Of a DNA stretch of 21,817 bases, positions 1 to 8,071 are shown piece after piece. The notes beneath the pieces are model-generated. The model had not been told where the DNA came from. It made no database searches and worked only from the letters and a program-made list of their open reading frames with translations. Every line of letters begins with the position of its first letter. Position 1 is the first letter of the stretch. Source of the DNA: a virus; IMG/VR virus record IMGVR_UViG_3300034375_008000, positions 1 through 21,817 of that record. One strand, written 5' to 3'. The position numbers were made by a program, and so were the translations under genes.

Positions 1-685
1 TTACAGTCTCAGGATTCATTAATAAGAAATTAATACATCGACCATCAATACCAACAGTTTCTGCCCACCGAGCCCAAACACTAGCATCAAATTTTACTTC
101 AGTAGAAATAAATCTAGTTCTTTGAGCATCATCAAGACTAGTAACTTGATAGTCACCATTGTCTGGATTAGTAGTCAGGATTACATGCCAGTTCTTTGGA
201 AGAGACCATGAAATATATTCTTGTCTATCAATTAACTCCATAGTAGCTTGCATAAATCTATGATCAGCACGAGTATAATCATCAAGAACTAAGAAACCGC
301 CTTCACCTTTACCTTGAATCCATTCAGGTGCAGCATGAGACATTCTTTTATCTACAATTTTATAACCTTTCTTCATTGCGGCATCTACTTGATTTTCATT
401 AATCCAAGTAGTCTGACCATCTTTGTTGGAAATCTTAAATTCTTTTACAGGAAAACCAACAAGGTCACCTAGTTCTTCTATCTGAGATAGATTAATTTTC
501 ACAACATCCATACCCAACTCTTTACCAAGTTGAATAATTGCAGAAGTTTTACCAAGGCCCGCATCACCTTCAATGTTTACAGCAACAGGTACTTTACCTT
601 CATTTTGAATGTGCTGATTGTTTTTCACCATGTGTTTTAAGAAGTCTTTTAACTCATCTACGTTTAGCTGTGTGCTATTGCTCAT
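1..685 (-). CDS. MoxR-like AAA+ ATPase (3' end beyond window)
   Basis: AAA+ ATPase of the MoxR/AAA_5 type, seen for its first 228 residues; the reading frame is still open at base 2, so the C-terminus lies outside the window. Visible motifs are a Walker A GDAGLGKT (residues 40-47), a Walker B FLVLDD (about 131-136), a sensor-1-like stretch TTNPDNGDY (171-179), and arginines after LDDAQ (R189, R191) that fit an arginine finger. MoxR proteins act as chaperone-like ATPases that remodel or load partners, usually together with a vWA-domain protein. The next gene upstream in the transcript (700-1917) encodes such a partner and ends 14 bases before this start, so the two probably work as one machine. 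The substrate cannot be told from sequence. Confidence 0.85.
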   Translation of the reverse strand, partial: MSNSTQLNVDELKDFLKHMVKNNQHIQNEGKVPVAVNIEGDAGLGKTSAIIQLGKELGMDVVKINLSQIEELGDLVGFPVKEFKISNKDGQTTWINENQVDAAMKKGYKIVDKRMSHAAPEWIQGKGEGGFLVLDDYTRADHRFMQATMELIDRQEYISWSLPKNWHVILTTNPDNGDYQVTSLDDAQRTRFISTEVKFDASVWARWAETVGIDGRCINFLLMNPETV

Positions 686-699
686 AATTTTTAATTTTT

Positions 700-1917
700 T
701 TAAATTTCTAATCTTATTTGTTTTCCTGGTAAGCTATCATTAAAATCAGATCTCTCTGACAATACCCATAGAATAGGTTTCCTGGGTTTTATACTTGTAT
801 ATGCTTCACCATCTGTGAAGTAAATCAAACTTGTAAACTTTCTATTTTCTTCAAAATATTCTAGAATAGGATCAAAACTGGTCCCGCCTCTACCTGCAAC
901 TTCTAGTTCAAACTTTCCATCATATTGTTTAATGGATTGCATTCTGGAGTCACATTGTGCAATTGTAATATCAACACCTGCTTTGTACAAGTGATGTATT
1001 TCATTAATAAATTCTTTTAATTCATCATCACAAACAGAACCTGAGGTATCAATACCAACTAACATGTTCTGTCTCATCTTTATTTTTAGACCAGGATTAT
1101 CAGAATATCTTTTATTCTCTTTTCTCCTAAGTTTTCTAGTAAAGATTTTTGTAGATATACCAGTAAATCTTCTAATATATCTTTTCCAATTAAATTTAGG
1201 TGGTGTGATTTCCTCTAGTACAATTAGACCTTCAATCTCACCTGGTACAAAACCTCTTTTCTTTAGAGTTTGTTCTTTAGCTTCTGTTAAAACTCTTTGA
1301 ACTTGTTTTTCAATTAGTTTCTTTTCAGCATCAGGCATATTTTCAAACTCTTCCCAATCATGATTAGGTAAATTAACATCTTTAATATTACCGTTTTCAT
1401 CTATGGTAACTGTCATTTGACCTTGTCCCATGCCATCAAGAAGTTTATCCATATTTCCATCACCACTACTGCCTTGTTCTTGCTTATCTTTCTGTGCTTG
1501 TTGTAGCTTATCATAATAATATCTGCAACCAGCACGCCTATTAAGATTAAGATCAGGATAATCATCTATATTAATACCACCTTCAGGCAACCAATCTTTA
1601 TCTATATATTGATTGATTTCCATGTCCATTGCAATATTAGCAAGTTTCTTATCTGCAAACATTGTAAATGTGGTTAGATGTTGAAATGCAATATGAAGCA
1701 ATTCATGTTTTAATAGACCAAGTCTATGTTCTTCAGATAGTGCTGTCCAAAACTTTTCACTTATCATAAGTTGAAAGTTGATTCCATTTTTACATACACC
1801 AGCTGTTTGTATTTTGTCATCCCATGACTTATGCAACATTAACAAAAAGAAACCATAATACGGTTCCTTTAACATCAAGTCTTTTGATGTTTTACTTAGT
1901 GAATCTTGTTTATTCAT
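700..1917 (-). CDS. HExxH putative metallopeptidase with vWA-like domain (DUF2201-like)
   Basis: A 405-residue protein with two recognisable parts. The N-terminal part carries HELLH at 71-75 in a helical context, a zincin-type metal-binding motif. The C-terminal part carries a vWA-like metal-ion-dependent adhesion site: DTSGS at 290-294, a GGTSFDP segment and a late YFTDGE. The charged linker between them (about 135-215) is low in complexity. This architecture matches the DUF2201 family (metallopeptidase-like plus vWA-like), which is typically encoded beside MoxR ATPases, as here (gene 1-685). The likely role is a cofactor or substrate adaptor of the ATPase. Whether the zincin site is catalytic is not known. 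The start ATG lies just after the stop of the previous gene (1919-2347). Confidence 0.8.
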   Translation of the reverse strand: MNKQDSLSKTSKDLMLKEPYYGFFLLMLHKSWDDKIQTAGVCKNGINFQLMISEKFWTALSEEHRLGLLKHELLHIAFQHLTTFTMFADKKLANIAMDMEINQYIDKDWLPEGGINIDDYPDLNLNRRAGCRYYYDKLQQAQKDKQEQGSSGDGNMDKLLDGMGQGQMTVTIDENGNIKDVNLPNHDWEEFENMPDAEKKLIEKQVQRVLTEAKEQTLKKRGFVPGEIEGLIVLEEITPPKFNWKRYIRRFTGISTKIFTRKLRRKENKRYSDNPGLKIKMRQNMLVGIDTSGSVCDDELKEFINEIHHLYKAGVDITIAQCDSRMQSIKQYDGKFELEVAGRGGTSFDPILEYFEENRKFTSLIYFTDGEAYTSIKPRKPILWVLSERSDFNDSLPGKQIRLEI

Positions 1918-1918
1918 T

Positions 1919-2347
1919 TTAAATATTTCCTTTGTAAAATTTTCCTAGTATGTTTCCATTTAGGTATTCTTCTTTTTCAAGGACTTCTCTTTTAAACTGA
2001 TATTTAGTTTCTTCATATGTTAGTTCTGTTTTAGAAAAACATATCTTAACCATATATCTTTTAATAGGAATTCCTGCTTTGTGGGCATCTTGCAGAACCT
2101 TATTACTACTATAGTAATTTTGATAACTAGGTTTAGTTATCATTGTGTACTTTTTAGTTCTTTTATCTGTCATTTCAGCTAATGCTTTTTTGCCAAATCT
2201 TTTTTTTCTAACACTAAAAAAGTTCTTTTTACCCACATACCTTACAGATTTACCATCAATGATTGCTTCCATTTCATACACAAAGCCTATGGCTCCTTCG
2301 GGAATCATTTCATCTTTAAACTCTACTGCTTTATATATCCAGCTCAT
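1919..2347 (-). CDS. GIY-YIG-like phage endonuclease family protein
   Basis: A 142-residue basic protein. It shows the two signature strands of a GIY-YIG-like fold: GFVY at 21-24 and RYVGKK at 36-41. These are followed by a lysine/arginine-rich segment, YYSSN at about 79-83, and a late helix with the glutamate-containing YEETKYQFKREVL. That order (GIY, YIG, basic helix, SSN, glutamate) is what I recall of small phage proteins annotated as putative Seg-like nucleases. I infer a DNA-processing or homing-type nuclease. The family is assigned from motif order only. The ATG overlaps the TGA stop of the primase gene (ATGA), indicating translational coupling inside the replication operon. Confidence 0.6.
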   Translation of the reverse strand: MSWIYKAVEFKDEMIPEGAIGFVYEMEAIIDGKSVRYVGKKNFFSVRKKRFGKKALAEMTDKRTKKYTMITKPSYQNYYSSNKVLQDAHKAGIPIKRYMVKICFSKTELTYEETKYQFKREVLEKEEYLNGNILGKFYKGNI

Positions 2348-3327
2348 ACTAATTGTTTTAATAACGGAAGAAGTTTATCTCTAGTTTCAGTAAGACCATA
2401 TTTTTTAATAGAGTCAGATAAATCCTTTTCCATATCAAGTATTACATAATCAAAATTATATTTTTCTTTATATCTTTTCATAGATCTAATACCTGCTTCA
2501 TCATTATCAAATAGAACAAATACTTTTTTGTATTTGCTTATTATCTTATTAAGCATGTGTTCAGGTATTAATGTATTCTCACTATCTGGTGCAATACATT
2601 CTGCATCATTTAACTTAAGTCTAGTAAAGGCCATTAAGTCTTTTAAAGAAGATGTTATTATTAAATATTTCTTATCAAATTTTAATTGATCAGAACCTTG
2701 AATATAATTACATATTTTGATAAATTTTTTATCAGAAACCTTAGGTTGATAAATTTTATACAATGTGCCATCATCTCTAAAATAACCATAAATGCTAAAA
2801 CCCTTTATAGTTATAGAACTTACCTTACCTTTATCATCTTCTTTACTCATTATATAGTAATCCAAAGGAGCAACATTATATTTCTCAAGTAGTCTTGAAC
2901 CAATATTATATTTAGTCCAGTACTTTTGATCTATTGTTGTCCAATGTCTTATTTCATAATCAGTAACTTGATACTTGCTATATTCTTTATATTCTTTAAT
3001 AGGATTGCAATCATTATTTAGTATATATTGATTATAATCTTCAATAATTTTCATAGCAGCTTCACCACGACTTTTAAGATTAAAATAAACTTTAACTAAT
3101 TCTACAGAATCACCACCTAGACCCGAAGAAAAATCTTTGAATTTGTATCTATGTGCAGTTGTATCAAAATAAATACACATAGAAGGTGTTCTTTCTCTAG
3201 TATTAACTATAGATTTTATTTTTATATCTTGACCATTTAAATGATCTGATAATTGTAAGTAATATTCAAAAGGCCATCCAGTTGGAATATCCTCTAAATC
3301 AGAAATTAAATTTTTTGTTGAAATCAT
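2344..3327 (-). CDS. DNA primase with TOPRIM domain
   Basis: A 327-residue primase-like protein. The N-terminal part has RYKFKDFSSGLGGDSVELV (60-78), like the CHC2-type primase domain, but without zinc-binding cysteine pairs. The C-terminal TOPRIM domain shows ITSSLKD (224-230) and the DxD motif in FVLFDNDEAG (270-279). The usual first TOPRIM glutamate is replaced by Thr/Ser, a variant I associate with phage primases. It should make RNA primers for phage replication, working with the DnaB-like helicase (5399-6403) and candidate SSB (3394-4083) of the same operon. Length fits a stand-alone phage primase lacking a helicase domain. A terminator-like hairpin lies about 20 bases upstream of the start, so expression may be attenuated. 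Confidence 0.82.
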   Translation of the reverse strand: MISTKNLISDLEDIPTGWPFEYYLQLSDHLNGQDIKIKSIVNTRERTPSMCIYFDTTAHRYKFKDFSSGLGGDSVELVKVYFNLKSRGEAAMKIIEDYNQYILNNDCNPIKEYKEYSKYQVTDYEIRHWTTIDQKYWTKYNIGSRLLEKYNVAPLDYYIMSKEDDKGKVSSITIKGFSIYGYFRDDGTLYKIYQPKVSDKKFIKICNYIQGSDQLKFDKKYLIITSSLKDLMAFTRLKLNDAECIAPDSENTLIPEHMLNKIISKYKKVFVLFDNDEAGIRSMKRYKEKYNFDYVILDMEKDLSDSIKKYGLTETRDKLLPLLKQLV

Positions 3328-3346
3328 ATAAATGGTTTTAGTTAAT

Positions 3347-3374
3347 AAAGGGGAACCTTTTCTGATTCCCCTTT
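3347..3374 (-). terminator. intrinsic-terminator-like hairpin before the primase
   Basis: A perfect 9-bp inverted repeat (3347-3355 with 3366-3374, core GGGGAA/TTCCCC and flanking A/T pairs) with a 10-base loop. On the minus strand it is followed by TTTATTAA, a weak U-rich tract. It sits after the candidate SSB gene's stop and only 20 bases before the primase ATG. It would therefore be a partial terminator or 3'-end stabiliser rather than an operon end. Confidence 0.6.
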
Positions 3375-3393
3375 AAACTCCATAGTATAGTTA

Positions 3394-4083
3394 CTAGTCT
3401 AGGTTGAAATCAGAACTTGTATTGCTAGGTATAGCAAAGTCATCATTATCATCAAAAGATTCAACTGGTTTGTTTTCAATCTTTTTTAGATGTTTTGCTT
3501 CATCATATTGAAGAACACTATTTGGATCCGAAGCATAACCATACTTTCTGTTTTGTGCTTTTGCAAACCAGCAGTCATATGCTATATATCCAGATTTGTT
3601 TTCATACTCTTTACCTGCAAGACAAACATGTAAATACTTTCCTTCAAAAGGTGCATCATTATTAAAGGCTTTTACAAAGTCTTCAATTGTTTCATGTTTA
3701 TTATCTTGTGCTAAAAACCAATCATTAACTCCTAAAGCAGAAGTTAAGTTTTTAAGAAACATCATTATAGAATTGTCTCTTTGAATTTTAATACCAGATT
3801 TAGTTTCACCATCAGCAAATGCATATTGACTTGCCTTTACTCTACCAATCTGACCCTCATATCTACCTTTAGATTCATCATTAGCATCTTTTAGAAATCC
3901 TTCAAATCCATCTATAGGTTTTGTTTCCATATCAAGGATTAAATGATATGCACCATCTATAAATCTAAATTCTTCTAATCTGACACCATTAATTTTTAAT
4001 TCATGATTACCTGTAGAAATTGTTTTAGGCATGTTGTTACCACTACCGCCTTCTGTCATTAAATCTGTTGTACTTAAAGCCAT
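3394..4083 (-). CDS. candidate single-stranded DNA-binding protein
   Basis: A 229-residue protein that I assign as the phage SSB with moderate confidence. The central part (about 20-180) is rich in alternating beta-type segments with aromatic residues, compatible with an OB fold (HELKINGV, YHLILDME, FEGKYLHVCLAG). The C-terminus is a flexible acidic tail (FDDNDDFAIP, ending SSDFNLD), as in many phage SSBs. It lies between the primase and the RecA-fold ATPase, where SSB is expected. It does not end in the bacterial DDIPF tip; a different small protein in this window (11254-11487) ends in DLPF. No catalytic motif is visible. Alternative: another replication-associated DNA-binding protein. The gene ends with TAG. 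Confidence 0.5.
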   Translation of the reverse strand: MALSTTDLMTEGGSGNNMPKTISTGNHELKINGVRLEEFRFIDGAYHLILDMETKPIDGFEGFLKDANDESKGRYEGQIGRVKASQYAFADGETKSGIKIQRDNSIMMFLKNLTSALGVNDWFLAQDNKHETIEDFVKAFNNDAPFEGKYLHVCLAGKEYENKSGYIAYDCWFAKAQNRKYGYASDPNSVLQYDEAKHLKKIENKPVESFDDNDDFAIPSNTSSDFNLD

Positions 4084-4111
4084 TTGATTTTTGTTTTTTA
4101 ATTATTAATTA

Positions 4112-4834
4112 TTACTTGTATATTTTATTCCAGTGAGTTTTTATCTCACCCTTTTCATTCATTTCAGAAATTACTATCTCTTCATTTCTTAAGTGGTCTG
4201 GTCTAGCACCACATGTTACTCCATCATTGTTTTTGAAATTAATAATGGTTTGGTTACCTTTCCTATACATATATCCAATTGCATCTGCATTTGCACAAAT
4301 TAAAGATTTAATCTTACCAGTTAAATCAATATTTGCGGCCATAACCATCTCGCCTTTATCATCAACTACTTTATCTTTAATATGACCTGATAAAATAATA
4401 CAGGGAGCTAAAGTATCAATAAAATCTAGAACTTGGAAAAAAGCTTGACGAATATATAAATAACCTGCACCATTAGCTAGTGTAGTTACATTATCTCCAT
4501 CAAAGTTTTTACCCATTGGAGTTTTTCTGTATAATTTTACAGCTAACGGCATAACCATTTCTTCTAATGCAGTTACAGTATCTATAGTAATATAGTCATA
4601 CGGTTTATCTGCTTCTTTAATAGCTTTGCCTGCATCCAATAGTTCTTGTAGGTTATTAACTTTTACTTTTAATGCTTCAACATACTCACTACCATTTTCG
4701 AGATCCAATATAAGATTATTCTTTAAACCTGCATAAGCAGTTGTTTTACCTGTTTTAGGTTTACTATAAATAATTAATCTTTTAGGATTTACTCTTTCTG
4801 CTTTTACTTTTTGAGTTGGAAGTACTATACCCAT
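4112..4834 (-). CDS. RecA-fold AAA ATPase (Sak4-like / AAA_24)
   Basis: A 240-residue P-loop ATPase with Walker A SKPKTGKT at 24-31, LILDLENGSEY at 41-51, and Walker B YDYITIDT at 79-86. This layout (short N-terminus, P-loop near residue 25, ILDLE-type strand, DYITIDT) is typical of the AAA_24/Sak4 group of phage ATPases. These are related to RecA, and some anneal or exchange single strands. The likely role is recombination or replication on SSB-coated DNA, supported by its position just upstream of the candidate SSB gene. Only two bases separate it from the preceding gene. I cannot tell strand annealing from a packaging-independent ATPase role by sequence. Confidence 0.75.
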   Translation of the reverse strand: MGIVLPTQKVKAERVNPKRLIIYSKPKTGKTTAYAGLKNNLILDLENGSEYVEALKVKVNNLQELLDAGKAIKEADKPYDYITIDTVTALEEMVMPLAVKLYRKTPMGKNFDGDNVTTLANGAGYLYIRQAFFQVLDFIDTLAPCIILSGHIKDKVVDDKGEMVMAANIDLTGKIKSLICANADAIGYMYRKGNQTIINFKNNDGVTCGARPDHLRNEEIVISEMNEKGEIKTHWNKIYK

Positions 4835-4835
4835 G

Positions 4836-5402
4836 TTATTTATCCATTTTAGTTAATAATATATTTGATAAATTTCTCAATTCATTACCTACTTTAATTA
4901 GCGCATCTCTTAAATCATCTTGATTATCTGATTTAGGTTTCAGGCTAACTTCTAAGTACTCTTTAGCAAAATTTGGAAAATCTGCTTCTTGTGTTTCTAC
5001 AGGAGGATTCTCTAGTCTTTCTTGGTATTTTGCATAAGGTATTTCTTCACCATTAGGTAAAACAGCAACTAGTTCATCCATAGGAACTATATATACTTCA
5101 TAATCATTACCAGACTTACTAGTCTTTTGCTCTAAAGGATATTCCTCTTTATAAAAAGGATTAAACTTTAATTTGTATAAAGTGTGTGTAGGATCTTCAG
5201 ATACACCTTCAAAGTCACTAAGTTCTGTATAGATATCTTTACCTACTTTAAATTCATTAGGAAAGAATTGCATTTTAAGGTCTTCTCCTGGAGGAGCCCA
5301 TGCAGATTTAGCAACAAAGTAGGGATCTTTTATACCTAGCTTTTTAAATGTTGGCAAATGGGTTGCCATGAGAATTTTGGTATTCTCCTGCCTTGTATTC
5401 AT
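4836..5402 (-). CDS. unrecognised replication-operon protein
   Basis: A 188-residue protein I do not recognise. The first 120 residues are mixed in composition with several aromatic/proline segments (AWAPPGED, FNPFYKEEYPL). The C-terminal 50 residues look helical and charged (DLRDALIKVGNELRNLSNILLTKM), possibly a coiled-coil tail. Its ATG overlaps the TGA of the DnaB-like helicase gene, and it is followed two bases later by the RecA-fold ATPase. It is therefore translated with, and probably works with, the replication proteins. No catalytic motif, signal peptide or membrane segment is visible. Confidence 0.7.
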   Translation of the reverse strand: MNTRQENTKILMATHLPTFKKLGIKDPYFVAKSAWAPPGEDLKMQFFPNEFKVGKDIYTELSDFEGVSEDPTHTLYKLKFNPFYKEEYPLEQKTSKSGNDYEVYIVPMDELVAVLPNGEEIPYAKYQERLENPPVETQEADFPNFAKEYLEVSLKPKSDNQDDLRDALIKVGNELRNLSNILLTKMDK

Positions 5403-6403
5403 ATTTGTATGTTTGTGTTTGTTTTCATTGGTACATCCATTTCTACTATTCTTATAGTATCTCTATCTAGTTTAAAGAAACTCATTCTTGTATCACCATT
5501 TCTACATTTTAAGAAATGAAATACTAGAGTTTCAGGATCATTTATTTGTATTCTTTCAGGACCATAATATCTAATCTTTCTTGCAGCTGGTTTATTAATA
5601 CCAAGTACTATATCAGCATGCTGTAATAATGCATCAGCACCAAATAGATCAGAATCTAAAACATAGTTTCCATATGTACCTTCTATAGCACGTTTAGGGT
5701 CATCTATATTTCTATTTAATTGACTTAAGATTACAAATGACAAAGGATAACTTCTTTTCATAAAAGTTAGGGCTTCTCCAAGATTATATAACATTTCAAA
5801 TCTATCCTTCTCATGTGAATCTCTTTTAAATAGAGCTGAGTGATCTACTGTTACTAATAATTTTGGATAAACCTTTTGTCCATCTTTTTCAACACAGTTT
5901 TGTTCAAAGTGATAATGTATACTTGCGCAAAACTCATTTACAGTACAAGGTCTATAAACAGAGAATACTCTGTTATTTTGAGTCAATGTACTTGTGTATT
6001 GTTTACATTTATTATAAATATCTTCTGCAAGTGGTTCATATTTACTATGTAAAACTCCATAGTCTTTTTGAGTGATTGCTGAAAATGCTCTCATACCAAG
6101 AGTTTTTTCAGGCATTTCAAATTGAAATTGTAATACTTGAAAATTTTGATCTTGATTTAAAGCAATAACTTCAGTAACAAGTTGTTCCATGAACAAAGTC
6201 TTACCAACACCAGGTCTAGCACCAACAACAGTTAAAGTATTCCACTCTAATCCATTTAAGGTAGCATCATTAAATTTAGGCCATGCTGTTTTTAGACTTT
6301 TAATTCTTCCGTCCATCCTGCCTCTCATCTCTATAAGAGCCTTCTCATAAGCACGAACTTTGCTAATAGCCTTTAAAGGCTTTGCATTTTTAAATTGTTC
6401 CAA
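5399..6403 (-). CDS. DnaB-like replicative helicase, ATPase domain
   Basis: An SF4 helicase of about 334 residues containing essentially only the RecA-like motor. Walker A is GARPGVGKT (61-69), a Walker B-type aspartate lies in LVTVDHS, and FVILSQLNR is the typical DnaB motif H3-like segment. ADIVLGI and a C-terminal KCRNGDTRMSFF follow. The N-terminal primase-interacting domain of bacterial DnaB is missing, as in other short phage helicases. It should unwind the fork ahead of phage replication with the primase encoded nearby. The frame has no ATG near its start: the codon directly after the preceding stop is TTG (6401-6403), which I take as the start. The next ATG (residue 27) would still leave the motor intact. 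Confidence 0.82.
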   Translation of the reverse strand: MEQFKNAKPLKAISKVRAYEKALIEMRGRMDGRIKSLKTAWPKFNDATLNGLEWNTLTVVGARPGVGKTLFMEQLVTEVIALNQDQNFQVLQFQFEMPEKTLGMRAFSAITQKDYGVLHSKYEPLAEDIYNKCKQYTSTLTQNNRVFSVYRPCTVNEFCASIHYHFEQNCVEKDGQKVYPKLLVTVDHSALFKRDSHEKDRFEMLYNLGEALTFMKRSYPLSFVILSQLNRNIDDPKRAIEGTYGNYVLDSDLFGADALLQHADIVLGINKPAARKIRYYGPERIQINDPETLVFHFLKCRNGDTRMSFFKLDRDTIRIVEMDVPMKTNTNIQI

Positions 6404-6404
6404 C

Positions 6405-6992
6405 TTATACTATTTTTTCTCTGAAAATATCATTTTCATTAGAGCTACTTTCATTTAGCATATCACAGTAAGTAGCTAAATCTGATTCAAAAGATTTATC
6501 AATGTTTTGTTTTCTAATGAAATATTGGGATGTTCTCATAAATTCATAATTTTTAGAACTATACTCTTCCACATACTTTTGTGTTGCTTTAAATATAGTT
6601 GCCCACTCGTAATCATAATTTTCAAAGAACCATCTAAAACCTGCTTCTAGATTTTTTACATTGGTTCTTGCATATTTACCACTTCTTAATTTTGTTGAGG
6701 GAAATATTTCATTGTATGTTTTAATACATACATCAAATTTATCACCCATTAAATCTGTTGAAGTTTTCTTCTTACTCTTTCTAAAATAAGAGTTTAATTC
6801 CTCTACAAATATATGACTTTTTTGTGAAAGAGTCAAATCTTCATTTAACCAGCCATCTGTTTGTAATCTAGTAATTTCAATACTACTATTAACAAATGAA
6901 TTAACAGACACCTTATTCTTAATACAATAAAGTACATACAAAGAATTAGGTGTCATTTTTTGTTTTAATAATTTATTAAAGATTTCATCCAT
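6405..6992 (-). CDS. unrecognised protein next to the helicase; possible loader
   Basis: A 195-residue protein without a family I can name. It begins with a segment compatible with a small helical or winged-helix domain (TPNSLYVLYCIKNKV). A lysine-rich linker (FRKSKKKTSTD) follows, then a helical region rich in Trp/Tyr/Phe and basic residues (GFRWFFENYDYEW, FMRTSQYFIRKQ). It ends one base before the TTG start of the helicase. Winged-helix proteins encoded next to phage helicases are often loaders (DnaD/gpO-like), so a loader role is possible, but this rests on position and general appearance only. No P-loop is present. Confidence 0.65.
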   Translation of the reverse strand: MDEIFNKLLKQKMTPNSLYVLYCIKNKVSVNSFVNSSIEITRLQTDGWLNEDLTLSQKSHIFVEELNSYFRKSKKKTSTDLMGDKFDVCIKTYNEIFPSTKLRSGKYARTNVKNLEAGFRWFFENYDYEWATIFKATQKYVEEYSSKNYEFMRTSQYFIRKQNIDKSFESDLATYCDMLNESSSNENDIFREKIV

Positions 6993-6993
6993 A

Positions 6994-7704
6994 TCACCAA
7001 GTTACTGAAAAATTATTATTCTTCTTTAAAATTTGATTTATCTCATTAAATACATTTTTACAATCCCATTCTGAACCTTTTACATATACAGCACTAGCAG
7101 GATGATTTACATAAAACTTATAATTTGTATCATTTACACAGTCTTTCCATTCTTGAGCTTGTTTACCCATATATACGTAAATTAAACCTGGATTGCCAAA
7201 TGTTAAATGATCAAATAGATATGCTATAAAAGGTTTCCATATGCTATAATGTTGTCCAACTTTACCTACAACTGTAGTTAAAGCAGTATTTAACATTAGT
7301 ATACCTTGATTAGCCCATCTTGTTAAATCTGGATTATGTGATTGACCTACTCCATCATATACAGTTCTGTTTACTGCATCTAAAATAAACTTCAAACTTG
7401 GTTGTAATTGCATTGTATTACTACAACTAAATGCAATACCATCTGCAACATCAAGTTTTGGATAAGGATCTTGCCCTACCATGATAACACTAAGTTTGTC
7501 ATAAGGGCATTCTTCAAAAGCTCTGAATAACTGGCTGATTTTAGGTGTAAATCTTTGATTATCTTTTGATAATCTAATTAGCTGTTTTAATATGTTATCA
7601 AAATCATTGCTAAATATAAAAGATTTAAGAAATCCCCAACCAGAGGCTTCTACTTTTTTAAATAATTTTTGTTTAATATCTTCTATGTCTATAGTAGTTG
7701 TCAT
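6994..7704 (-). CDS. ung: uracil-DNA glycosylase, family 1
   Basis: A 236-residue family 1 uracil-DNA glycosylase. The catalytic water-activating motif is GQDPY at 77-81 with Asp79, here followed by Pro instead of the common His. The LMLN segment is at 136-139, and the leucine-loop motif HPAS is at 201-204 with the catalytic His201. It excises uracil from DNA, the first step of base excision repair, and acts in the cytoplasm on phage or host DNA. UDG genes inside the replication module are known from crAss-like phages. Length is normal for the family. The gene opens the minus-strand replication operon, diverging from the plus-strand gene at 7736 across only 31 bases. Confidence 0.92.
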   Translation of the reverse strand: MTTTIDIEDIKQKLFKKVEASGWGFLKSFIFSNDFDNILKQLIRLSKDNQRFTPKISQLFRAFEECPYDKLSVIMVGQDPYPKLDVADGIAFSCSNTMQLQPSLKFILDAVNRTVYDGVGQSHNPDLTRWANQGILMLNTALTTVVGKVGQHYSIWKPFIAYLFDHLTFGNPGLIYVYMGKQAQEWKDCVNDTNYKFYVNHPASAVYVKGSEWDCKNVFNEINQILKKNNNFSVTW

Positions 7705-7712
7705 ATTTTTTA

Positions 7713-7720
7713 TATCTTTG
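7713..7720 (+). promoter_or_regulatory. possible Bacteroidota -7 box (TATCTTTG)
   Basis: TATCTTTG fits the Bacteroidota -7 consensus TAnnTTTG. It lies 15 bases before the ATG of the only complete plus-strand gene, in the 31-base gap between divergent genes. A TTG at 698-700 of this thousand-block (7698-7700) is the only nearby -33 candidate, and it is closer than usual. The implied leader is very short. Confidence 0.35.
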
Positions 7721-7735
7721 ATAAAATTTGAATAA

Positions 7736-8071
7736 ATGGAAATTAAGAAAGTTAAAGAAATGAAAGATGATGCTTTACTAAATGTAAAAGTAAATAAAAC
7801 TTATTACCAAATGGCAAAAGCGGCATTATTTACTCTTTTACAAGATGTATATAGCACTGAAAAAGGTAGTCCTGATACTTTTGTAAAAGATCTTGTATCA
7901 AAAGAATACAAAGATCAAACAGATAAGGAAAGAGCTTTCTATACTTTAACTTTACTTGTTGGTGAAATAGAAAAACAAGCTGTTGAAAACGATGCTTATT
8001 TTGAAAAAGAAATTGATCCTGAAAAGTTTAAAGAAGATTTGGAAAAGAGTGAAAACTCTAGTGAAGGTTAA
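7736..8071 (+). CDS. small acidic protein, only complete plus-strand gene
   Basis: A 111-residue, lysine- and glutamate-rich, probably helical protein with no recognised domain. The N-terminus (DDALLNVKVNKTYYQMAKAALFTLL) looks like a short beta strand followed by an amphipathic helix. The C-terminal third is strongly acidic (EKEIDPEKFKEDLEKSE). It has no signal peptide or membrane segment. The start has an A/T-rich leader like the minus-strand genes. Its stop overlaps the end of the convergent gene 8058-8417 by 14 bases. Standing alone against some 40 minus-strand genes, it probably has its own promoter (TATCTTTG at 7713). Its steady coding character argues against it being a shadow frame: no minus-strand gene occupies the same bases. 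Confidence 0.75.
   Translation: MEIKKVKEMKDDALLNVKVNKTYYQMAKAALFTLLQDVYSTEKGSPDTFVKDLVSKEYKDQTDKERAFYTLTLLVGEIEKQAVENDAYFEKEIDPEKFKEDLEKSENSSEG

Noticed and set aside
1064-1300. Plus-strand open frames inside minus-strand genes (for example 1064-1300, 2145-2384, 3596-3784, 13797-13985)
   Set aside because: They lie entirely within well-supported minus-strand genes, lack leaders and show no domain. They look like shadow frames of an AT-rich genome.
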